Shown here in pieces: positions 54,501-63,246 of a DNA stretch of 64,000 nucleotides; positions within the stretch are counted from its first letter, which is position 1, and each line of letters starts with the position of its first letter. Location: assembly GCF_029854705.2 (NCBI RefSeq), contig NZ_CP139035.1:1922001-1986000 (forward strand), written 5' to 3'. A model generated the notes under the pieces. The model was not told where the DNA came from. It did not search any database and saw only the letters and a list, made by a program, of their open reading frames with translations. The position numbers and the translations under genes were made by a program. This stretch comes from Akkermansia sp. N21116. Lineage in GTDB: Bacteria; Verrucomicrobiota; Verrucomicrobiia; Verrucomicrobiales; Akkermansiaceae.

Positions 54501-57500
54501 ACCGCCGACCTGGGCGGCGTCCTCTTCTCCGTCGCCGGAGGCACGTTCGGACTCAACGGCCTGGCCGGAACCAACTCCATCGCCATCTCCGGGGGCAGCC
54601 TCACCGGCGCCTCCAACTGGACCGGACGCGTCAGCGCCGACACCACCTCGCAGTACGGCGACATCGACCTGGGCGGCCTCACGGCCTCCTCCCTCAAGGA
54701 AGCCACCCTCGCCTCCGGCTACGTCGTCAACGGCATCGGACAGGGAGCCGTCTCCCTCGACACCGCCGACATCGGACTCGGAGTCGCCAACACCATCTTC
54801 CGCCACGGTTCCACCGGAGCCACGGAAGGCGCCGGCGCCACCGTCCTCAACTTCGGGGAAGGAACCCCGGACGCCAACTCCGTCACCATGGCCGGGGACT
54901 CCGTCATGGTCCTGCGCTCCGACGACGAACTCAGCCAGTACTTCCTCGACAAGCTCGCCATCATGTACGGCAAGGACGAACTCCTGCCCGACTACGCCGA
55001 ACCCGAAGAAGCCTCCAACACCATCAGCCTCACCCTCACCAACGGCGCCCTCAACCTCACCGCCGGACAGATCAAATTCGATCCCCTCCTGCGCACCTGG
55101 GGGCTGAAACTCGAGTCCGTCGACTCCGCCTCCGGCTCCATCGTCGTCAGCGGCAACCTCTCCGTCTGGCAGGCCTCCAAGGAAGGTAACATCACCGGGT
55201 ACGACGACCTCGTCGACTACCGCGCCGTCTACGTCAACAGGGACATGAGCATCACCCTGCCCGGCAGCGACTCGGAACCCCTCACCGTCAAATACCTCAG
55301 CGGACAGAAGGGAACCACCCTCGCCATCGACAGCGACGGGACGGGCACCGCCCGCGTCCGCTTCTACAACGACCGTGACAAGGACGGGGAACTCGTCGAC
55401 TCCGTCCTCGCCGGCAACCTCACCGCCGGGGAACACACCGCCCTCTCCAAGACCGGGGAAGCCACCCTCACCATCGGGGGCACCGCCACCCTCGGCGGCA
55501 GCCTCACCGTCGAAGAAGGCGGCATCGCCCTGACCCGTGTCGGAGCCGCCCACTCCATCGCCTCCCTCACCGTCGGCGACGGAGACGCGCAAGCCGCCAC
55601 CTTCACCCTCTCCGGACAGGGAGCCTCGGCCGCCGTCGGCACCCTTGCTGTCGGCCGGGACGGCACCCTCGCCCTCACCGGCTCCAAGTCCGTCCTCGAA
55701 GCAGGCACCCTGGACGAAGCCTCCGGCTCCATCCTCCTGGGCGGAGACTCCACCCTGAAACTCGCCTCCGGCGCCGCCATCGCCGGCACCGTCAAGGCCC
55801 TCGGCGGCGCGGCGGGATCGGGCACCCTCGAACTCGGGGCGGGCACCACCACCCTCACCGCCGCGGGAGCCCTCGACGGCATCGCCCTGGTCACCGGGGA
55901 ATCCACCCGCCTCATCCTCGACACCCCGGACACCTCCGCCACCCTCACCGCCTGGAACGGCCTGGGCACCCTCGCCGGAGAAGGAAACCTCACCCTCACC
56001 GGGAAAGCCTCCTACGCCGGCACCCTCGCCGACTTCGGCGGCACCCTCGCCGCCTCCGGCAGGGACGCCTCCCTCACCCTCGCGGGCACCGGCAGCAAGG
56101 CGGCCGCCCTCGCCGCCTCCGGAGGGGGCTCCCTCACCCTCGACTACACCTCCGGGGACGCCACCTACTCCGGCCTCACCCTCACGGGCGGCTCCACGGC
56201 CACCCTCATCGCTGGCAACGGGGACGGGACCAACAACACCCTCACCCTGCGCCGGGGAGGCACCGTCAGCGGAGACTCCACCCTCGGCTTCATCCTCAAC
56301 ACCGAAGCCTCCGGCAGCCTCTCCTCCACGAGCCCCCTCGTCACCACCGGAGGCAGGGAAACCCTCGACATCGCCGAGGGAGCCACCGTCCGCCTCGCGG
56401 CCGGAGACGGCCAGGAAGTCATCCACGGCACCATGCCCCTGCAAATCGCCCTGGCCTCCAAAGTCAGCCAGCAGGGAGGCATCAACCTCGTCTTCGACGA
56501 ACTCTTCGGCAAATACTTCGACCCGTCGCAGTCCCGCGTCGAAACCGTCGAGGGCACCATGATCCTCACCACCGCCGCCAACCGCAACGGCTTCTACGTC
56601 CACCAGGCGCAGAGCGAGACGGCCCGCAGCGGCGGAGCCCTCATGGACAACGCCCTGGTCACCGTCAACCCGCAGACCACCGACAGGGACAGCACCCTCG
56701 CCGCCCTCCTCAACGCCGTGGACGCCTCCATCAAGGCCCACGACCGTGCCGGAGCCAGCCGCACCATGGCCGCCGCCGCGGGCAGCACGGTAACGAGCCT
56801 CCTGGGCTCGCTGCAGGCCGACTACCGCTACCAGCAGACCCTGGTGCGCAACCGGATGACCACCATGGGGCTGCCCGACGGGTACAGCTACGAAGGAGAC
56901 CTCCCCCTGTGGAACACCTGGCTGCAGGCCACCGGCACCTACAACCGCCTCAACACCGACGGGGACGAAGCGGGCTACCAGTACAACACCTGGGGAGGCA
57001 CCTTCGGGGTCGACGCCAACCTCAGCAGCAAATTCACCGCGGGGCTCGCCATGACGGCGAGCTACGGGAAACTCACCTCGACGGCGGCCGACTCCCTCAG
57101 CGGAGACATGGAAGTCTACTACGTGAACCTCTTCGGTCGCTACCAGAGCGGCAAGTGGGGGCACAACGTCATCCTGACGGCGGGGTGGAGCCAGAGCGAC
57201 ATCGACCGCACCGTCCCCTGCGGCTCGGGCAGCTACACCGGCCACGGCACGCCCGGGGGGCAGGTGTGGGGAGCGATGTACGAAGGCACCTACGACATCA
57301 GTCTCAACGAAGAGAACAGCGCGATCCTCCAGCCCCTCGTCAACGTCTCCATCCTCAAGAGCAGCGTGGACGACTACACGGAAGAGGGTGCGGGCAGCGC
57401 GGGACTCCGCGCCGGCGGCATGGACGCCACGACGGGCACCGTCTCGGCGGGAGTGCGCTGGATGGGCCTGACGGGAGGCAACCTGTTCGGTCGCGAATCC

Positions 57501-57755
57501 CTGGCGGAAGTGCGGGCGCAGGTGTCGCAGGACTTCGGAGACACGCGGAACGAAGCGCAGGTGGGCTTCGTGGGCGTGCCCGGCTTCAGCCGTGGAGTGA
57601 AGGGGAGCAAGGCGGGGACGACGGGCCTGCAATTCGGTGCGGGACTGAGCATCCCGACCGGGGACCAGGGCACGATCTTTGTGGAAGCCAACGCGGACCT
57701 GCGGAGCCGGATGACCTCGGCCAACGGGAGCATAGGCTACCGGTACAACTTCTGA
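45507..57755 (+). CDS. Giant autotransporter with beta-strand repeats
   Basis: A 4082-residue type V secreted protein. ATG 45507 gives a classic signal peptide (MKLRLPLLLAAAVMACYSH...); an in-frame GTG 36 bases earlier is not needed. The passenger is a Gly/Ser/Thr/Leu-rich beta-solenoid with many autotransporter-associated repeats of the form G-T-L-x-L-S-G-x-N. The last roughly 280 residues (from about 3800) form a beta-barrel ending in GYRYNF. Base composition changes abruptly near 51,990: 47% GC in one line at 46981, 72% at 55561. Sense codons TTA, CTA and TCA are absent from 51996 to the end. It is probably a surface adhesin or host-contact protein. Confidence 0.92.
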   Translation: MKLRLPLLLAAAVMACYSHVSFGADPSSSGGFSINICTGDSASVSGTDEIGMVGVQADNWFNWTPAAANTPVGITKDNAGAALSGVTISTTRTNTWGPSSANKTTETDKLLSTYLDAGASDTFTITIAGVPYLSSTLYLIMSGDGGTFSAENINGTNWTYKDGAMVEGTEAWGNRSANQGALTLGTNVLQVDNIAGGSISITNVRSAGRGTIAGIQVVDTYEGTYLYRTLDSTGGAWSDALWSETDGTTGTLAWGGTGNGAVLKADAGGSTLTLSGTVVSDGVILQSGKLILSGGTLNMTGPAAFVTGQASSIKFDGTTVTSSGTLVLSGSGTYEISDLLYLPLSVDVTGGTLNVSAGATVRDGSTIRFVNSSVLDSSSLTIESGGSVRVGANIFNTLKVDSVSGSGELALDIPMGFDKENLPDLHSLLEDFDGMLTLGSPGEYYFNYTGSTDFSANILIGKEGMTVHVEKGATFRLNPINSGSNTFLNDMILEAGSSFYKQDSSLLNLAGNILMNGNVTDSIIITGQWGAKSTLFSGKISGQGTVQLRLSGNLSETFRINNATNDFSGTWLVGRNDGGDNITLQLEADAISMASVELTNKGILRNNVESASLVNLTGTMADGQVTSGAADGSFNTLIVKGTANYAGKIGKNLNLNLAGGVAHVLSGDLSAFTGTITVADNAASNLTLSGSSSADGVNLSMSQGNLTTGVKVNLLSADSSALTLSLTAGGQIVVTGTASAFASTTVTGAGMIGMDLNSSAGTLDLGDFTIGATGGFLRIDLSNTDDLSQFSLTATGTSLDVLRGSLTASAGNKLYVASGYTGNNVSFSEMNLLVNESESGADKYYYRNGGSVTLSQSEYSMNSLLINGDADEATTDEIILNGAALSADSLTFTSSDAYAINDGETAGSLEAGQLSLLGAGTLTLNTASTIGSITGSGSLVVSKNTIIQSGTTTLASLNFNGTTLTLGNGSDEKADIISEIRINQTADTNLILKNGSSLTLEAFHLLGVDSKGSTFNLGGEDGTDRGVLNIQRYAGADAYLSGTTAFNIKTGNVMNILGAVDGTSGTGAFVLGHWNYTTSVNVSGVLNILNAHIGVVSATNATLNINEGGVVNIKGLDLAYKRDAAAKIAVVLNEGGMINMGEDGIGKTTGTADAFTLTLNGGTLGILNTVDSWTGVKAMTIGGSVTLNTDKYTPDTTAQGSDYDGYLGGVGTITISGGLTGVAGTANLTIAGGGEVVLSGANDDYQGGITIESGATLTATGDNNKTLGGDNAVVTLQDESKLVFGGTTMNADFAFKGNIVGNGKGTIESSTNVTLSDINVDVETVNITGGKLIWDNQTTSETNLLLGATVNIGPNSTLQLKFPGSTSKQNVVQSAVNLSEGGTLQLGTGYVAGGGAIVFNIEFAQGITIQPSSEAVVEKALLQLPSWERVYSVSKLNGSGNLEISRQAGVYTVDENKSLFIISGVDDDSSKWFTGTISLTNGDSGDNEVTKYFRLVLNHQNAAAKALISLDNAATKLRLGVADVTIAGLRSAKAGAMLEKSASLTSPSNLTINYSGSDALTFSGKVTDGVNVIKTGTGSQIFDGDLTAFNGTFTAKEGQLTVTGKTTVAGAEEGTTLPVVGSGTRFNLDGGKLSFPSLIAGSTLTTTLASNGSLTGALSLDGGSVVVLNDQVNTQYAVSDGGSITLGSGVVFDLSSLVSLTTGHYIYQMFTLAGGFDKSKISSYGMEVDEDSRDKIDYQLGAGNMLQVVFDKTDVTLTWTGDADLWQTRNDASSWTADIPSVDTSFHTGDKVVFTNDAAEKTVSIVGTVKPNTMEVTGGDYTFNAGTDGTIAGSSSLSLTGGSLTMNLANTGWNGAISVGSAKLVANTAGALGTGTLTLNNGSTLGFVSEGLDSLASINIADSATTTLLWSGDQGTLNNRFTLGSNSILKVDAGTTAAAGSLTQALGTGQTLQFKGDFTGATLAVTGSGLLELLDSAKAATSLTNGVSYQVGSNAVLALSGTGTYSSGNLTGSGIIELTTTGTTTLSSSGDNSFSGTLVLKNGNGTHLVLGDATPGSGTFNLSGRPDVQMEAGSSMVLNSQFSSTDMAVAKTNALTIGNLSGTGTIRGDWNTSDGGNGHRFISVTQTDDLEFSGTIISSGSIVTNVGLLKNGSGTLTLSGANTSQADLDINAGGIILSGAGVWKGAINLTAAGSTLTYANTSDITQGTAVTAAAGSSINFTGGQTYTLSNESNAIAGSVSVGKAGDATGTKLVLSGGFGAGSISLATDQDALELSGADKELSGELSGNGSLSVTGGTQTLSYANSAFIGAVSVSGGTLRAGSNTALGNSDIDVSGTGALDVNGKTLANKVVLTGGSLAGGNASSIGDLSVNVAGAASASVKTTSLTGALSVDNLSLSSYNTFAASDNLIVRSTMTLGRGARATVAGNLALGGSLRLDSLITSPSTASLAITGTLTSTASSGNLTIDVSRTYLSQLTTGNYTLATYATQGSLTPEQILAGNAYADDSSVMNWNDVSNVYSFKLDTASSGGMTTLALVAFVDTDKAWVWDGASVATWDPSASNWIPVSGDTSGTNTGKVVYFGSPSIGETDRTVNVDGEGVAPIFMMVDTNTTYTFTGDGSIATDELAMTGIGTTVLENAKADGASNAIKRISLQKGTVKVTSDAAMGTPESISFEGGVLEYGTSGLADVSAAMSVKDGSGLNLAVSEGASATVGKLSADLASDTSLVLNKYGAGELVLDQDFAGTANVTGLYDLADTVNVARDDNDAGTLTLTDGHTYGAVNVGSAHTLRIADDAEVTVNSMIGGIADETGSTGYGTVSIGSGAVLAIGTAGTLSTALELGNGSGLVLADGGEGSPNTLAGAITLSTEGDGQARVTGGGTVLLAGTIASSDIAGNTSALTLENASFDASGASFADTVNLTLGTADASGTATLFDLGSDASKAIALAGLNVLSDAAVKGIAGQTLSFGSGSLAGTLDGDFTVRLTGGADGAGSVSLDVTDTADLGGVLFSVAGGTFGLNGLAGTNSIAISGGSLTGASNWTGRVSADTTSQYGDIDLGGLTASSLKEATLASGYVVNGIGQGAVSLDTADIGLGVANTIFRHGSTGATEGAGATVLNFGEGTPDANSVTMAGDSVMVLRSDDELSQYFLDKLAIMYGKDELLPDYAEPEEASNTISLTLTNGALNLTAGQIKFDPLLRTWGLKLESVDSASGSIVVSGNLSVWQASKEGNITGYDDLVDYRAVYVNRDMSITLPGSDSEPLTVKYLSGQKGTTLAIDSDGTGTARVRFYNDRDKDGELVDSVLAGNLTAGEHTALSKTGEATLTIGGTATLGGSLTVEEGGIALTRVGAAHSIASLTVGDGDAQAATFTLSGQGASAAVGTLAVGRDGTLALTGSKSVLEAGTLDEASGSILLGGDSTLKLASGAAIAGTVKALGGAAGSGTLELGAGTTTLTAAGALDGIALVTGESTRLILDTPDTSATLTAWNGLGTLAGEGNLTLTGKASYAGTLADFGGTLAASGRDASLTLAGTGSKAAALAASGGGSLTLDYTSGDATYSGLTLTGGSTATLIAGNGDGTNNTLTLRRGGTVSGDSTLGFILNTEASGSLSSTSPLVTTGGRETLDIAEGATVRLAAGDGQEVIHGTMPLQIALASKVSQQGGINLVFDELFGKYFDPSQSRVETVEGTMILTTAANRNGFYVHQAQSETARSGGALMDNALVTVNPQTTDRDSTLAALLNAVDASIKAHDRAGASRTMAAAAGSTVTSLLGSLQADYRYQQTLVRNRMTTMGLPDGYSYEGDLPLWNTWLQATGTYNRLNTDGDEAGYQYNTWGGTFGVDANLSSKFTAGLAMTASYGKLTSTAADSLSGDMEVYYVNLFGRYQSGKWGHNVILTAGWSQSDIDRTVPCGSGSYTGHGTPGGQVWGAMYEGTYDISLNEENSAILQPLVNVSILKSSVDDYTEEGAGSAGLRAGGMDATTGTVSAGVRWMGLTGGNLFGRESLAEVRAQVSQDFGDTRNEAQVGFVGVPGFSRGVKGSKAGTTGLQFGAGLSIPTGDQGTIFVEANADLRSRMTSANGSIGYRYNF

Positions 57756-57790
57756 TAGGAACAGAAGACGCAATAAAAGAGAAACACAGC

Positions 57791-57830
57791 AAGGGCGGTT
57801 CTTCCACACGCAAGGAGGAGCCGCCCTTTT
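57791..57830 (+). terminator. Terminator after the autotransporter gene
   Basis: A 15-bp stem (AAGGGCGGTTCTTCC with GGAGGAGCCGCCCTT, two G-T pairs) with an 8-nt loop, ending in TTTT. Confidence 0.85.
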
Positions 57831-57955
57831 CCCATTCATTGTGCAAGGGAGGGAAGTTCTCTCCAGTCCTTGGCTAGATTCTAGAATAGATGAAGATTTT
57901 CATGGATTGAATTAATCTTGCCCGTACTGCTGTGAACGGGTAGCTTCCCGGCACG

Positions 57956-60900
57956 ATGACTCGCCAAGACAGAATTGATTATCTGAAGAGTGAATTGAAG
58001 AATCGCATCGTCATTCTCGATGGTGCGATGGGAACAAATATTCAGAAATTCGGTTTGGTGGAGGATGATTATCGCGGAGCACGTTTTGCTGACAGGGAGA
58101 AGTTTCCCAAGGATCTGAAAAACAACAATGATATTCTGGTGCTGACGAGACCGGATGTTGTCCGTTCCGTCCATGACCGTTTTTTGAATGAAGGCTGTGC
58201 CGACATCATTGAGACATGTACGTTTGGCTCTACGGTGATCGGACAGCATGACTTTTTCTGGTACAAAGAACCTGAAAGCGGACATAAGACTCCGGCTTAT
58301 TTCCGCAAGATGGCGGAAAACGAAGAATTCAGAGAGCTGATTCGCGAGATGAATCTTGCCGCTGCCAAAATTGCCCGGGATGCGTGCGAAGCGGCTGAGA
58401 AAAAGGACGGCAAGCCGCGGCTTGTAGCCGGTTCGATCGGCCCGATGCCGGTAACTGCATCGCTCTCTCCCGATGTCAATGATTCGGGGTTCAGGGCGGT
58501 AGGATTTGAAGAATTGCGTCTTGCTTACCGGGATCAGATCCATGCTCTTCTGGATGGAGGGGTCGACTTGCTGCTTCTGGAGACGATTTTCGATACGCTG
58601 AACGCCAAGGCTGCCTTGTTTGCGATGGAGGAGGTGTTTGAGGAACGTCCAGAAGATACCGTGCCGGTGATGATATCCGTGACGATTACGGATAGGGCGG
58701 GGCGCACTTTGTCCGGTCAGACGATTGAGGGATTTTGGAATTCCATCCGCCACACAAAACCTTTCTCCGTAGGAATCAATTGTGCTCTGGGAGCGGATTT
58801 GATGCAGCCTTTTGCCGCGGAATTGTCTGATTTGGCCGACTGCTGGTTATCCATCTATCCGAATGCCGGTCTTCCGAATCCGTTGAGTCCGACCGGATAT
58901 GACCAATCTCCCGAGGATATGGCGGATATGATGAAGCGTTATGCTGAAAACGGGTTGTTGAATATTGTCGGCGGTTGTTGCGGGACGACTCCCGAACATA
59001 TCCGGGCCGTAGCTCGCGCAGTCGCCGGAGCGGCACCGAGGATTCCCGTATGTCAGGAGCCGGCGTTGCGGTTGTCCGGTTACGAGGCATACGATCATAC
59101 ACGTGACAAGAATACCTTGTTTGTGGGGGAACGCTGCAATGTGGCGGGATCTCCGAAATTTGCCCGCTTGATTCGCGAGGGGAAGTTTGAAGAAGCCGTT
59201 TCCGTGGCCCGCCACCAAGTAGAGAATGGGGCTCTCGTGTTGGATTTTTGCTTTGACGACGGCTTGATTGACGGCGAGGAAGCGATGGTACGTTTCCTGA
59301 ACCTCGTAAGTGCTGAACCGGATATTGCAAGAGTGCCTTTCATGGTGGATTCGTCGAAATGGAATGTACTGGAAGCAGGACTGCGATGCATGCAGGGGAA
59401 GGGGATTGTCAATTCCATTTCCCTGAAAGAGGGAGAGGACGAATTCCGGAGGAGAGCTCGTCTGGTCCGTCGGTACGGGGCTGCTGTAGTCGTGATGTGT
59501 TTTGATGAAGACGGTCAGGCAACGAATGAGGAAGATCGCATCCGCATTGCTTCCCGTGCCTATCGAATTTTAACGGATGAAGTGGGGTTTCCTCCGGAAG
59601 ATATCATTTTCGACCCCAATGTGCTGACTGTCGGTACGGGGATTGCCGAACACGCCAATTATGCCCGTGATTTCTTTGAGGCGACGGGGTGGATCACGAG
59701 CCATTTCCCGAATGTGCATGTATCGGGAGGGATTTCCAATGTATCATTTGCTTTTCGCGGCAACAATCCGCTGCGCGAGGCGATGCATTCCGCATTCCTG
59801 TATCATGCGACGCATCGGGGATTGGACATGTGCATTGTCAATGCGGGGATGCTGGAGGTGTACGACGAGATTCCGAAAGACAGGTTGGAATTGATTGAAG
59901 ATGTTTTGCTCAACCGCCGGGAAGATGCTACGGAGAGATTGACCGAGTATGCCGAAAAATTATTGGCCGAGAAGAAAGATGCTTCGGAGGAACATCAGAT
60001 AGCCAAACTTGCATGGAGAGAGGAACCTGTCGAAAAACGTCTGGAGTACGCCTTGGTGAAGGGGATTACGGAATATGTAGACGAAGATACGGAAGAGGCT
60101 TTCAACAAGCTGGGTTCTCCCCTGGCTGTGATTGAAGGCCCCCTGATGGACGGTATGAAGACGGTGGGGCAATTGTTTGGCGACGGCAAGATGTTCCTGC
60201 CCCAAGTTGTGAAGAGCGCGCGCGTCATGAAACAATCCGTCGCCTGGTTGACTCCGTTTATTGACGAAAGCAGTGGCTCGGGAACCTCCGTGGCCGGAAA
60301 GGCGGTGATTGCCACAGTCAAGGGGGACGTGCATGATATCGGCAAGAATATCGTGGGTGTTGTTCTTGGGTGCAATGGATTTGATGTGAATGATTTAGGT
60401 GTCATGGTCCCCTGTGAAAGAATTTTGGATGTCGCCGAGGAAACCGGAGCGGACATCGTAATGCTCTCCGGCCTGATTACTCCGTCGCTTGAGGAAATGG
60501 CTCATGTAGCAGGAGAAATGGAACGCCGAGGGATGAAAATTCCCCTGATGGTGGGGGGGGCGACAACTTCCGATTTGCATACGGCCTTGAAGATTGCCCC
60601 TCAATACTCGAACCCTGTGGTGCATACGGTGGATGCTTCGCAGGTGGTGCCGGTAGCCAGCGCTCTTGTCGGTTCCGGCAAGGAGTCCTTTGTGTCGCAA
60701 TACAGTCGGCATCAGGAGGAACTGCGTGCCGGGTATGCGGAAAGGAAACCGATCGAGGTGCTGCCATTGGTCGAGGCCCGTGCCCGTGCCTGGAAAGGTT
60801 CTTTGTCATGGGAAGAATACGTGCCTCCTGTGCCTAAATTGCTGGGCAATGTACTTGTGGGCGATGCTTTTGTCCATGGGACATCGTGTTGCTGTTGTTC

Positions 60901-61744
60901 CGGTGACGTGTCCCGCTTCCATGTATCGCTGGAGAATCTGATTCCGCTGATCGAATGGGCTCCTTTCTTCCACGCGTGGGAATTGAAGGGAGTTTGGAAT
61001 TCGGCTCAGGAAGAATTTCGTTGCGCCGATAGCGTGAAGACGGAGGCGGCACGCAGCCTGTACAAGGATGCTCGGGTTTTGCTGGATCTTGCAGTCCGTG
61101 AAAACAGGTATCAGCCTCAAGGAGTGATTGGATTGTTTGCCGCTAATGCGGAGGGGGACGACATTGTTGTCTGGAAGGATGAGACCCGGCAGTCTCGTCA
61201 ATGCATCTTGCATACGGTGCGCCAGCAAAAAAATTTCCCTAGCGGGGTTGATTTGGCTTTAGCCGATTATGTGGCACCGGTCGGAATTCCGGATTACGTG
61301 GGTGCAATGGCCGTCAGTATTCATGGTGCCGGGCGTTGGGCTGCCGATTTCGAAAAACAAGGGGATTCCTACCGGGCTCTGATTGTAGCGGCCCTGGTCG
61401 ACCGGCTGGTAGAAGCTCTGGCCGGGTTTTCCCATGGAAAACTGCGCGAATTGTGGGGTATTGCCGCCGGGCAGGGGATTCGCCCGGCCTGCGGCTATCC
61501 CAGCCAGCCGGATCATCAGGAGAAAGAGACTGTCTTCGATCTTCTGGGCGCCCGAGAAGGAGCTGGCATGGATTTAACGGATTCCTGGATGATGACTCCG
61601 GTGTCGTCCGTTTGCGCTTTGGTGTTTTCCCATCCCGAATCCAAGTATTTTGCGATGGGGCCTATCGGATATGACCAGGTGGAAGATTACGCCCGCCGCA
61701 AAGGAATTGACGTGGAGCTAGCTGCTAAGCTCTTGAACGCGTGA
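57956..61744 (+). CDS. metH: Cobalamin-dependent methionine synthase
   Basis: A full-length 1262-residue MetH that methylates homocysteine from 5-methyltetrahydrofolate. The modules are in order. The homocysteine domain starts [10 protein letters not shown], with zinc ligands in INCALG and GGCCGT. The folate domain includes [10 protein letters not shown] and DSSKWNV. The cobalamin domain has DVHDIGKN, the His being the cobalt ligand. The C-terminal AdoMet reactivation domain has [12 protein letters not shown]. An odd CCCC run at residues 978-981 lies in the linker before the reactivation domain. The 125-bp leader has small hairpins but no recognisable riboswitch. Confidence 0.98.
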   Translation: MTRQDRIDYLKSELKNRIVILDGAMGTNIQKFGLVEDDYRGARFADREKFPKDLKNNNDILVLTRPDVVRSVHDRFLNEGCADIIETCTFGSTVIGQHDFFWYKEPESGHKTPAYFRKMAENEEFRELIREMNLAAAKIARDACEAAEKKDGKPRLVAGSIGPMPVTASLSPDVNDSGFRAVGFEELRLAYRDQIHALLDGGVDLLLLETIFDTLNAKAALFAMEEVFEERPEDTVPVMISVTITDRAGRTLSGQTIEGFWNSIRHTKPFSVGINCALGADLMQPFAAELSDLADCWLSIYPNAGLPNPLSPTGYDQSPEDMADMMKRYAENGLLNIVGGCCGTTPEHIRAVARAVAGAAPRIPVCQEPALRLSGYEAYDHTRDKNTLFVGERCNVAGSPKFARLIREGKFEEAVSVARHQVENGALVLDFCFDDGLIDGEEAMVRFLNLVSAEPDIARVPFMVDSSKWNVLEAGLRCMQGKGIVNSISLKEGEDEFRRRARLVRRYGAAVVVMCFDEDGQATNEEDRIRIASRAYRILTDEVGFPPEDIIFDPNVLTVGTGIAEHANYARDFFEATGWITSHFPNVHVSGGISNVSFAFRGNNPLREAMHSAFLYHATHRGLDMCIVNAGMLEVYDEIPKDRLELIEDVLLNRREDATERLTEYAEKLLAEKKDASEEHQIAKLAWREEPVEKRLEYALVKGITEYVDEDTEEAFNKLGSPLAVIEGPLMDGMKTVGQLFGDGKMFLPQVVKSARVMKQSVAWLTPFIDESSGSGTSVAGKAVIATVKGDVHDIGKNIVGVVLGCNGFDVNDLGVMVPCERILDVAEETGADIVMLSGLITPSLEEMAHVAGEMERRGMKIPLMVGGATTSDLHTALKIAPQYSNPVVHTVDASQVVPVASALVGSGKESFVSQYSRHQEELRAGYAERKPIEVLPLVEARARAWKGSLSWEEYVPPVPKLLGNVLVGDAFVHGTSCCCCSGDVSRFHVSLENLIPLIEWAPFFHAWELKGVWNSAQEEFRCADSVKTEAARSLYKDARVLLDLAVRENRYQPQGVIGLFAANAEGDDIVVWKDETRQSRQCILHTVRQQKNFPSGVDLALADYVAPVGIPDYVGAMAVSIHGAGRWAADFEKQGDSYRALIVAALVDRLVEALAGFSHGKLRELWGIAAGQGIRPACGYPSQPDHQEKETVFDLLGAREGAGMDLTDSWMMTPVSSVCALVFSHPESKYFAMGPIGYDQVEDYARRKGIDVELAAKLLNA

Positions 61745-61857
61745 TCCCTTCTTGAAACAAAGACAGGAATCAACATGAAACGGACGGTTGGAAAACTCCA
61801 TGCCGCCCGTTTCCGATATCAAGAAGAAGGGGGAATGAGAACCCCGGTCTTTTCATT

Positions 61858-62559
61858 TTATGGATTGACTTCCGGGAAGCAGGGCGTCTGTGTCTCGGGG
61901 ACGACTCGGCCAAAGAGGGCAAGCATGCGGCCCGTATTGCCTTTTTCCATACGGTAAGAGTAGAACCTGCCCAGATCGGCGGCAGTGTCTTCTCCGGAAT
62001 CATGGATGTTTTCCGGCAGGACGCCGCATTCGATTAACTGGGTTCGGATGGTACCGGGAATATCCATTTCGTAATGAGGGGGACGGATGCAGGGAGAAAT
62101 GACGGCAACGATTTCCGAAGGAGTACCGTAGCAGAATTTACGGAGATACTCGACGCCATTGGAGACAATATTCAATTCCGTTCCGCGACGTCCTGAATGA
62201 AGCAATGCTCTGCCATGAGAAACTTTGTCGTAAAGCCAGACGGCGGCACAATCCGCCACGTAGATACCGAGGATGCAGTCAGCCTTGCCGGAGCACGCCA
62301 AGCCGTCCACTCCCTCAATGGGATAGTTGGAGCCGATGTCGCCGACGAGAGCGACTTTGTTGCCGTGTACCTGTTCCGCCCGTCGGAGGTATTTCCAGCG
62401 TGCGCCGAGGCGTTCGATCTCAGCCCGATGGGATGGTTCCAGAAATTCAATGATCTGGTCGCGATCGGAAGAACCCGGGATATCGGGGATGCGTTCGATG
62501 AATTGGACGATGACGTTGGGATATTGGCGCAGAGGCTTGAGAAAGGCTGGTATATCCAT
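61858..62559 (-). CDS. YfiH/PgeF-type laccase-domain protein
   Basis: A 233-residue protein of the YfiH (DUF152, LACC1-like) family. Members are reported as zinc purine-nucleoside phosphorylases/adenosine deaminases, or as peptidoglycan-editing factors. The metal ligands are in place: His of EQVHGNKV, Cys of VADCAAV and His of LLHSGRRGT (usually AHAGWRG), with SPCIRPPHYEM near the end. It is convergent with metH and probably monocistronic. Confidence 0.85.
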   Translation of the reverse strand: MDIPAFLKPLRQYPNVIVQFIERIPDIPGSSDRDQIIEFLEPSHRAEIERLGARWKYLRRAEQVHGNKVALVGDIGSNYPIEGVDGLACSGKADCILGIYVADCAAVWLYDKVSHGRALLHSGRRGTELNIVSNGVEYLRKFCYGTPSEIVAVISPCIRPPHYEMDIPGTIRTQLIECGVLPENIHDSGEDTAADLGRFYSYRMEKGNTGRMLALFGRVVPETQTPCFPEVNP

Positions 62560-62840
62560 GGGGATGCGATTATTTTCGAGACATTCTTGGAGAAAGTTTC
62601 CAGGAGTCCAGCAAAATCAGTGCATGAGTGATAAAAATCATGCATCGCTTTTTCCTCTTTTCAGAATATCCCGGACATAATCCTCCGTGTGGAAGAGTAA
62701 ACACGTTTAAAATCATTGGTCATTTCTTGAAACAACTTGAATGCACGATTTTAAAGGAAATAAAATTCTTATTCGTGGATTAGTGATTGATTTTTCTCCA
62801 TTTATTTGCCTGGATACTTCCTTACAGAAACACATTTATC

Positions 62841-63212
62841 ATGATTGATTTCAAGAACGGTTTTTTCAAGCTCTCTCCAGTTGATTCGTCAAGTGTCATG
62901 AATCGTATTGCTCCGATGATTATCGAAGGGGAGGATATTATCGCCTCTTTCAAGAGCGGGCGGGATTGCCTTGTTTTTACGACGAAACGGATCATTGCGG
63001 TCAACGTAAAAGGTATTACCGGCAAACAGGTGGATTATACATCAATGCCGTACAATAAAATACAAGTGTATTCGGTTGAAACGAGCGGTTTTCTTGATCG
63101 GGATTGCGAGCTTGATCTGTTCTTCAGCAGCATAGGTCGTATCCATTTCGAGATCAAGGGAAGTTTTGATATTGTAGGCTTTAATAGGGTAATCAGCCAA
63201 TATGTTTTATAG
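62841..63212 (+). CDS. PH-domain protein (YvbH-like)
   Basis: A 123-residue soluble protein from ATG 62841. It has the beta-rich pattern of bacterial pleckstrin-homology domains, including SGRDCLVFTTKRIIAVNVKG and the closing helix. Close relatives are often annotated as PH domain or YvbH-like protein. The role is unknown. It lies next to a decayed insertion sequence. Confidence 0.75.
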   Translation: MIDFKNGFFKLSPVDSSSVMNRIAPMIIEGEDIIASFKSGRDCLVFTTKRIIAVNVKGITGKQVDYTSMPYNKIQVYSVETSGFLDRDCELDLFFSSIGRIHFEIKGSFDIVGFNRVISQYVL

Positions 63213-63246
63213 ATTCGCCTCTTTTGGATGAAGGAAATGTCCCGTC

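Noticed and set aside
51996-57839. A 1947-codon minus-strand ORF as a real gene
   Set aside because: It is in register with the sense codons and explained by codon bias in the autotransporter. The translation is low-complexity Gly/Glu/Ala/Asp, with no domain and no own promoter.
57841-57955. A riboswitch in the metH leader
   Set aside because: Small hairpins such as GCCCGT/ACGGGT are present, but no cobalamin or SAM riboswitch core could be recognised in only 125 bp.
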